64,000 nucleotides of DNA, taken from NCBI RefSeq assembly GCF_002332255.1, contig NZ_NRGW01000001.1, positions 744,001-808,000 of the forward strand, written 5' to 3'. Shown here one piece after another: positions 58,340 through 64,000 of this stretch. The stretch comes from Halomonas sp. JB37. GTDB taxonomy: Bacteria; Pseudomonadota; Gammaproteobacteria; Pseudomonadales; Halomonadaceae. A program made the position numbers and the translations under genes. The notes below the pieces were generated by a model. That model made no database searches. It was not told the DNA's origin and saw nothing but the letters and a program-made list of their open reading frames with translations. Positions within the stretch are counted from its first letter, which is position 1, and the number at the start of each line of letters is the position of its first letter.

Positions 58340-59329
58340 ATGAAACGATTATTAAAAGCATTGGTTGTTTCGACAGCCCTTATTGCGGTCGTATCGGCAT
58401 CGGCTCAAGATGCTCGATTGGGGTATGTACCCATCAACGAGCACCCCGTCGGGCAGGGCTCAATCCGATTTGCTGAGCTTGTCGCTGAAAAAAGCGACGG
58501 TCGCATCAACATCCAAACGTTCGGCAACGGCGTCTTGGGTAATGAACCCCAGATGCAGTCTTCGCTGCAAGGTGGCTTCCTTGATGTCATGGTCGGCCCA
58601 ACGTCAAATCTAGTCGGCACCATCCCCGAATTTCTCATCTTCGATCTGCCTTTTTTTTATGCCGACTTTGATGCTGTCGATGCGGTGATGGACGGGGTCG
58701 TTGGTGACGAACTCTTCGCTAAACTCGACGCCATGGGCTTAGTGGGCCTTGCTTATTGGGATAATGGCTTTCGCCACATGACCAATGCAATTCGTCCAAT
58801 CAATTCGATCGAGGACATGGCAGGGCTTAAGATCCGCGTGATACCCAATCCTTTATTCATCAGCACATTCGAAGCTTTAGGCACCAATCCCACCCCGTTG
58901 CCTTACCCAGAGCTTTTTAATGCCTTAGAGAGCAACACTGTCGATGCGCAGGAAACGCCGGTAGGGCTTATTTACTCGTCCAAGTTCTTCGAAGTGCAAG
59001 ACCATCTTGCCCTTACTGGGCATGTCTATACACCCTATGTACTTCTAGCTAGCAAAAAGTGGTTCGACAGCCTAGCTGAGGATGATCAGCAGCTTGTTAT
59101 GGAGGCTGCTCAAGAGTCCGCTGAATACCAGCGTGCTCTGTCACGTGATGATGCTGATCGTCTGGTTGGCCTACTCGAGGAAGAGGGCATGGAAGTGACA
59201 CGTCTTTCTGAGGAAGAGATGACCAAACTGCGTGATGCGGTTGCCCCAGTCGTTACTGAATTTTCCGAACAAATCGGCTTGGATCTTATTGAGCAGGCAC
59301 GTGCTGATATGGCGGCTGTTGCTGACTGA
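58340..59329 (+). CDS. dctP: TRAP transporter solute-binding protein (DctP)
   Basis: A 329-residue periplasmic binding protein with a signal peptide ending SASAQD. The DctP family segments are KIRVIPNPLFISTFEALG with the ligand carboxylate-binding Arg, and LFNALESNTVDAQETPVGLIYSSKF. Neighbouring FAH and alcohol dehydrogenase genes suggest a sugar acid or related carboxylate ligand. GAGAGA precedes the ATG. Confidence 0.92.
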   Translation: MKRLLKALVVSTALIAVVSASAQDARLGYVPINEHPVGQGSIRFAELVAEKSDGRINIQTFGNGVLGNEPQMQSSLQGGFLDVMVGPTSNLVGTIPEFLIFDLPFFYADFDAVDAVMDGVVGDELFAKLDAMGLVGLAYWDNGFRHMTNAIRPINSIEDMAGLKIRVIPNPLFISTFEALGTNPTPLPYPELFNALESNTVDAQETPVGLIYSSKFFEVQDHLALTGHVYTPYVLLASKKWFDSLAEDDQQLVMEAAQESAEYQRALSRDDADRLVGLLEEEGMEVTRLSEEEMTKLRDAVAPVVTEFSEQIGLDLIEQARADMAAVAD

Positions 59330-59387
59330 CTTCATTTGGGGCCGACAAGATCGGCCCTCCGCTTAGCAATAGTATTTGGAGCGTATT

Positions 59388-60007
59388 ATGCGGCTTATTC
59401 AGTTTGTAACCAGCGATAAAGAACGCGCCGTGGGGCTCGTATCCGATAAAGGTATAGAGCAAGTAAATAGTGTCATATCGACTCGAGAACTTGCGCTTGA
59501 TGCTATTCGAGGCAAGCAAACCATCGTGGAAAGGGTTAATGCCTTGGGCTTAGGTGAAATCCATGATTATGACGTGCTCATTAAAGCAGGTCGTGTTCTG
59601 CCACCCCTTGATCACCCCGATGCAGCCCATTGCATCCTGTACCTTGCACACGCCAAGTTAAGGCACTGTTCTTATGGTCCTGAATTGCGCGTAGGCGAAT
59701 TGCCGTCTCATTTAAAGGGCACTGTCCGCATTCGACGGAATGGCTACGTATTCTGGGAAAAATCCTTCCCGACCGGGGAAGACAACATGTCTCATTCTAT
59801 CGCCAATCTGGAATACCACCACTTCAAGTACAACCAGTTCCTCAGGTCTGGTGATGTGCATGTGCAGTTTCTCGGCACGTCGGTGGCCTCGCAACAGAGG
59901 ATGGCAACGTCTTTGAAATCGAGATTCCAGAATTCGGTCGCCCGCTGATCAATGGGGCAAAGCGGGTTCAAGAAGCCGTCAAAATGGCATCCATTCGAGC
60001 TCTCTAG
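59388..60007 (+). pseudogene. Broken AraD1-like FAH-family gene
   Basis: The start (MRLIQFVTSDKERAVGLV) and LPPLDHPDAAHC match AraD1-type fumarylacetoacetate hydrolase-fold proteins. The next residues jump directly to YLAHAKLRHCSYGPELRVGE and SHSIANLEYHHFKYNQF, so roughly 110 residues of the catalytic core are missing near 59637. A further frame change near 59890 is needed to reach the conserved end TEDGNVFEIEIPEFGRPL, which stops at 60007. Relatives act on 2-keto-3-deoxy sugar acids. The protein cannot be functional, so the TRAP operon has lost a catabolic step. Confidence 0.75.
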
Positions 60008-60043
60008 CCGAGCGCACTATTTACCTTAAGCTAAAGGCACATT

Positions 60044-61168
60044 ATGTCGCTGATCACATATCTTACCGAAATTGAGTTTGGCGCTGGCAGTATCAGCGAA
60101 CTGGGAAAGTATCTTGACCGCTTCGGTGTCCAACGTCCATTGGTCATCAGTGATCATGGCATAAAGGCCGCAGGGCTGCTTGACAAGGTGGTTAGACAGC
60201 TGAAGGCTGAGGCGCCGGTGTTTCTGGACGTGCCGACCAATCCGACCGAAGCGGCCACTGTGGCTGCGGTTGAGGTATATGTTGCCAATAATTGCGATGG
60301 GCTTGTGGCCATCGGGGGAGGATCGCCCATTGATCTTGCTAAAGGTGTTGCTCTGCTTGCCACCCATGGTGGGTCTTTGGCTAAATACGCACTTATCGAA
60401 GATGGGATGCAGGCCATCACAGGCAAAGTTGCCCCCGTTATTGCCATTCCTACCACTGCGGGCACTGGTGCAGAAGTCGGCCGGGCTGCTCTTATTACGC
60501 TTGAAGATGGGCGAAAACTTGGTTTTGTTAGCACTTATTTGATCCCAAAATGTGCAATTTGTGATCCCATGCTCACCTTGGGATTGCCACAATGGCTAAC
60601 GGCAGCGACGGCGCTTGACGCCTTGTCGCATTGCTTCGAGACATATTTATCCCCACGGTATAATCCACCCGCCGAAGCCATTGCTCTCGATGGCGCCGCC
60701 CGCATCTGGAACAACATCGTGACGGCATACGAAGACGGCACCAATCTAGATGCCCGCACGGAGCTGATGATGGGCTCGCTCCAGGGCGGCTTAACCTTCC
60801 AGAAGGGGCTAGGCGCTATTCATGCACTCTCACACGCCTTGGGAGGACTGCGTGAGTTACAGCTACATCATGGCACCCTCAATGCCATTTTTCTGCCTAG
60901 CGTTATGCAAATCAATCGCGATGCGGTGCCTGAAAAAATTCGCTGCATAGAAACCGCACTGAAGATCCAAGAAGGAGGTTTACCCACTGCTCTTGCCGAT
61001 CTCAATACACAGTTGGGAATCCCCAAAGGGCTCCGCAGTTTGGGCGTCAGAGAGAGCCATTTCGATTATATCGTTGAGCGCGCTATTGCCGATCACAGCC
61101 ATGTAACCAATCCGCTTCAGCTTACCGCTGACCAATATCGACAGTTGATCAAGGAAAACATGATTTAG
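60044..61168 (+). CDS. Iron-containing alcohol dehydrogenase
   Basis: A 374-residue group III NAD(P)-dependent dehydrogenase. The nucleotide loop GGGSPIDLAKG and the metal ligands are visible: Asp and His in ALDALSHCFETY, His in IHALSHALGG and His in LHHGTLNAIF. PTTAGTGAEV is the family signature. AAAGG lies six bases before the ATG. It follows the broken araD1 gene in the TRAP operon and probably handles an aldehyde or hydroxy acid of that pathway; the substrate is unknown. Confidence 0.9.
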   Translation: MSLITYLTEIEFGAGSISELGKYLDRFGVQRPLVISDHGIKAAGLLDKVVRQLKAEAPVFLDVPTNPTEAATVAAVEVYVANNCDGLVAIGGGSPIDLAKGVALLATHGGSLAKYALIEDGMQAITGKVAPVIAIPTTAGTGAEVGRAALITLEDGRKLGFVSTYLIPKCAICDPMLTLGLPQWLTAATALDALSHCFETYLSPRYNPPAEAIALDGAARIWNNIVTAYEDGTNLDARTELMMGSLQGGLTFQKGLGAIHALSHALGGLRELQLHHGTLNAIFLPSVMQINRDAVPEKIRCIETALKIQEGGLPTALADLNTQLGIPKGLRSLGVRESHFDYIVERAIADHSHVTNPLQLTADQYRQLIKENMI

Positions 61169-61207
61169 TTTTGCCGACTCCGGTAGCTAAGCAGGCATCA
61201 ATGAGTT

Positions 61208-62164
61208 TCACACCTCACGCCAAACCGTTAACTGCTGTCGATAATCATCCTGCGCTTGGCTGGCGCTGACAGGGGTTAGCCACACCTTCGTGCCCGGCAG
61301 GCATTGGGAAAGCATCGCGCAGGCGGTCGGGGTGAGCGCACCCAGGCGCGGATAGCCGCCAATTGTCTGGCGATCGTTCATGAGTATGATGGGCTGACCG
61401 TCAGGCGGTACTTGAACGGCACCGAGTGGAATGCCTTCGGAAATAATGCCGGTCAGTGAGCCATTCAGGACAGGTCCCGTGAGCCGCACGCCCATACGAT
61501 CGGCACGGTTATCCACCGTCCAAGGCTGATTAAAAGCCTGGAACAGAGAGCGGCCGCTGAAGGTGGCGATTTGTGAGCCGAGCACGACAGGCAGGCGGCA
61601 TTCTGTTGCGGGCATACGCAAAGCTTGGCTGTCAGGGAGTTGCTTAACCGCTGGGGCATCGCCTTGCCACGTCAAGCGGTCGCCCACTTTCAGCGGTTTA
61701 CCATCTTCATGTAAGCCGCCTAGCTGCTCACGGGCGGTGCAGGCGCGACTGCCCAGCACTTCGGGCGCATTTAGCCCGCCGGGAAACGCGAGGTAGGCCC
61801 GCAACCCCTGGCGAGGCTGGCGAAATACTAAGCGCTGGCCGGGCGTCAGGGTGAAGCTTGTGTTCGGGGCCAGTGGCTTGTCGTCTAACTGGGCATCCAA
61901 GTCAGCGCCCGTTAGCGCAAGGTGCACTTCGCATTCGGTTTCGAGGCTTAAGCCGCCGCCCATGACAATCTCGAGGGCTGCGCTGTTTGGCTCGTTGCCT
62001 AGCAGCCAGTTGGCCCATCGAAAAGAAATCCAGTCGGCCGCACCGCCTTGGGTCACGCCAAGATGGCCCACGCCAAATCGTCCGGCATCTTGAATTAACG
62101 CCAGCGGTCCTGCTTGTTTAACGAGCATTCCTGCGGGCGCTTTACGCGTAGCAACTTGGCTCAT
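61208..62164 (-). CDS. pxpC: 5-oxoprolinase subunit PxpC
   Basis: A 318-residue protein of the biotin-dependent carboxyltransferase-like (KipA/AHS2) family. Signatures: GPLALIQDAGRFGVGHLGVTQGGAAD-type opening (IQDAGRFGVGHLGVTQGGA), ALTGADLDA, YLAFPGGL and GYPRLGALTPTACAML. With PxpA and PxpB it hydrolyses 5-oxoproline to glutamate using ATP. It overlaps pxpB by four bases. Confidence 0.92.
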   Translation of the reverse strand: MSQVATRKAPAGMLVKQAGPLALIQDAGRFGVGHLGVTQGGAADWISFRWANWLLGNEPNSAALEIVMGGGLSLETECEVHLALTGADLDAQLDDKPLAPNTSFTLTPGQRLVFRQPRQGLRAYLAFPGGLNAPEVLGSRACTAREQLGGLHEDGKPLKVGDRLTWQGDAPAVKQLPDSQALRMPATECRLPVVLGSQIATFSGRSLFQAFNQPWTVDNRADRMGVRLTGPVLNGSLTGIISEGIPLGAVQVPPDGQPIILMNDRQTIGGYPRLGALTPTACAMLSQCLPGTKVWLTPVSASQAQDDYRQQLTVWREV

Positions 62165-62889
62165 GAGCGCTCCTCCATCGGGGTGGTATTACCACCGTCC
62201 GCTTCAAACTCGGCGCGCGAGATCGCTTTAAACCGTACTTTGTCACCAGGGCGGAACAGGGGGTCGCCACGCTTGGCATACTCGAAAAGCGGCACGTTAG
62301 TACGGCCAAGAATGTTCCAGCCACCTGGCGAAAGCAGCGGGTAAATCGCCGTTTGGCGATCGGCAATACCTACGCTGCCTGTCGCGACTTTGCGGCGCGG
62401 CGTTTTTAAGCGCGGGGTGGCTAGCGCTTCATCTACCAAGCCCATGAAGCCATAGCCGGGAGCGAAACCGAGTGCGAATACGCAGTAGTCGTGGTTGCAG
62501 TGCTGTTCGACCAGCGCCTCGACGCTTAAGCCCGCGCGCTTGGCGACCAGGGGCAGCTCGGGCCCCACGCTTTCGTCATACCACACGGGAATTATGTGTA
62601 GTTCACCCGCTTGGGTATCTGCAGGCGTGAGGTTGCAAAGCGTCTTGTTGATAAGGCTTAGGGCATCGCTGTGATTCAGCTGCTGACAGTCGTAGTGAAC
62701 TAATAGCGTGGTGTATGAGGGGACTAAATCAATTAAAGCGTTCCCAAAGGCGGCGCGCAGGGCTTGATCGGCGGCGATCACCCACGCCATATTGGCTTCA
62801 TCAATGGTATCGAACAGGCGCACCATTAGGGCGTCCATGGCGGTCGTTTCAATGCGCATTTTAGGACGTATTTGAATGCTCGGTTTCAC
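62161..62889 (-). CDS. pxpB: 5-oxoprolinase subunit PxpB
   Basis: A 242-residue protein of the KipI/AHS1 family. Signatures: [34 protein letters not shown] (shown in part) and [18 protein letters not shown] [19 protein letters not shown] chose GTG 62889, which overlaps the pxpA stop (GTGA) and has TTGGAG five bases upstream; the ATG at 62859 lacks a ribosome site. Confidence 0.9.
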   Translation of the reverse strand: MKPSIQIRPKMRIETTAMDALMVRLFDTIDEANMAWVIAADQALRAAFGNALIDLVPSYTTLLVHYDCQQLNHSDALSLINKTLCNLTPADTQAGELHIIPVWYDESVGPELPLVAKRAGLSVEALVEQHCNHDYCVFALGFAPGYGFMGLVDEALATPRLKTPRRKVATGSVGIADRQTAIYPLLSPGGWNILGRTNVPLFEYAKRGDPLFRPGDKVRFKAISRAEFEADGGNTTPMEERS

Positions 62890-63638
62890 GCCTGCTCCAA
62901 CGCCTGAAAGGCCTCGCGGATGGCACGCACGGCGGCCACTGATTCGGGATTGTCGCCGTGAACACAAAGTGTGTCGCAGGCCAGCTGTAGCGGAGTGCCG
63001 TCAAGTGAGGTGAGCGATTCGCCTTTCGCCAGCATCACCGCCTGATCGACGATAGTGTGCTGATCGTGATGAACGGCGTTCGGTAAGCGCCGTGAGGCCA
63101 GATGGCCATTGGCATCGTAGGCGCGGTCAGCAAATGTTTCGAACCATAGGGTAATGCCCAGCTTGGCGGCTAACTCGCGGTGCGGCGCAGCGTCGGCCGT
63201 CGACATCACCATCAGCGGCAGGCTGGGATCATAGGCACGCACAGCGCGCATCACGCCTTCGAGTAACGCAAGGTTAGCGGCCATGTCGTTATACAGCGCG
63301 CCATGGGGTTTTATGTAGCTGAGTTGCGTGCCTTCCGCTTGGCATATGCCCGCCAGTGCGCCGACTTGGTAGAGCACCATATCTTCAGCCTCTTCCGGGG
63401 AGCAGGCCATTGAACGGCGGCCAAAGCCCATTAAATCGGGGTAGCCTGGGTGCGCACCAATACGCACGCCGTGCTGGACAGCCAGTTTGACGGTACGTCG
63501 CATCACATGAGGGTCAGAGGCGTGAAAGCCACAGGCGATATTGGCGCAATCGACATAGGGCATCACATCGGCATCTAAGCCGAGGCTCCAGTTGCCAAAA
63601 CTTTCGCCCATATCGCAGTTAAGCAGGGGGATGGCCAT
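62886..63638 (-). CDS. pxpA: 5-oxoprolinase subunit PxpA (LamB/YcsF family)
   Basis: A 250-residue protein. Family signatures are [13 protein letters not shown] at the N-terminus, [31 protein letters not shown] and [10 protein letters not shown], with the conserved Asp and His residues of this hydrolase family. It is the first gene of pxpA-pxpB-pxpC, which recycles 5-oxoproline formed from glutamine or glutathione. The ATG at 63638 is preceded by AGGAG. Confidence 0.93.
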   Translation of the reverse strand: MAIPLLNCDMGESFGNWSLGLDADVMPYVDCANIACGFHASDPHVMRRTVKLAVQHGVRIGAHPGYPDLMGFGRRSMACSPEEAEDMVLYQVGALAGICQAEGTQLSYIKPHGALYNDMAANLALLEGVMRAVRAYDPSLPLMVMSTADAAPHRELAAKLGITLWFETFADRAYDANGHLASRRLPNAVHHDQHTIVDQAVMLAKGESLTSLDGTPLQLACDTLCVHGDNPESVAAVRAIREAFQALEQA

Positions 63639-64000
63639 AGCGACTCCTGTTATTTAGGTGCTTTCACTTAGCAAAAGCTAACGTGTAAACCACCAACAAT
63701 ATATGAATACGGCTTGCCCAGTGCCAATCGTTTTTGATAATTTTTATTTTCTACTGCTCTTATCATATTGTTATTGGTTGGAAAAATGATTAATCGCTGA
63801 GCGCGATATATTTTAGCGCTAGCAGCAGGGCGTGATAAAAGCGTTGGCTGTAGTCACTGTTAAAAGTGGCCTCAACATTGCATGGTTAATGCATCGTCAC
63901 GTGCGTCATCACTCTGTTTAAAGGGCTGGCAGTACGACAACGCTTATTTTATCAGTCAACCATTGCTAGAGCATTCCGTATGGCCTGCCCAAGCGCTATG
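63639..64000. other. Gene-free upstream region of pxpA
   Basis: No coding frame, RNA gene or repeat is evident in 362 bases apart from the promoter entry below. The middle is AT-rich. Confidence 0.5.
63698..63727 (-). promoter_or_regulatory. Possible sigma-70 promoter of pxpABC
   Basis: Minus strand reads TTGGCA, an 18-base spacer, then TATATT, ending 60 bases before the pxpA start. Confidence 0.4.

Overview
The window reads as chromosomal DNA of a marine or halophilic gammaproteobacterium, most likely Halomonas or a close relative (inference, no 16S present). The grounds are roughly mid-50s GC coding sequence, a BCCT osmolyte-type carrier, many solute-binding-protein transporters (TAXI, TTT, TRAP), an ovothiol synthase and a large nicotinate catabolic locus. 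No tRNA, rRNA, CRISPR array, plasmid origin or prophage was seen.

Layout. 1-2.0 kb: an IS3-family element, cut by the window edge, sits in an AT-rich OLD-like AAA ATPase gene and truncates it. 2.4-8.5 kb: a BCCT carrier and an ATP-grasp ligase lie divergent to ovoA (5-histidylcysteine sulfoxide synthase), with four TGTAC boxes between them; a 28-residue membrane peptide follows. 8.7-21.5 kb: metY; an IclR / FAD amine oxidase / NhaC antiporter unit; a decayed PAS-GGDEF gene; an unknown membrane protein; a MocR regulator; a PAS stub fused to the front of a LysR gene; an AbgT carrier with an M20 amidohydrolase; an orphan TAXI binding protein. 22.1-27.4 kb: a compact Csu-type archaic chaperone-usher pilus operon. 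27.4-37.9 kb: agmatinase with a divergent LysR gene, pntAB, an ABC exporter, an aldo/keto reductase and katG.

38-54.6 kb is the metabolic centrepiece, a complete nicotinate (vitamin B3) degradation locus. It has NicA (2Fe-2S), two NicB-like molybdopterin proteins, NicC, NicX, NicD, NicF and NicE, which together would take nicotinate through 6-hydroxynicotinate, 2,5-dihydroxypyridine, N-formylmaleamate, maleamate and maleate to fumarate. A MarR regulator (candidate NicR), a tripartite tricarboxylate transporter and a sodium:solute symporter with its small partner accompany it. NicB appears to be split: one gene carries an intact-looking molybdenum domain and no haem, the other a shortened, degenerate molybdenum domain followed by a membrane anchor and three haem c sites. 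A shared near-palindromic motif lies before the marR/nicB1, nicC and nicA transcription units.

54.7-64 kb: an IS4 remnant; a LysR gene divergent to a TRAP transporter operon ending in a broken araD1-like gene and an iron alcohol dehydrogenase; then the 5-oxoprolinase genes pxpA-pxpB-pxpC on the minus strand.
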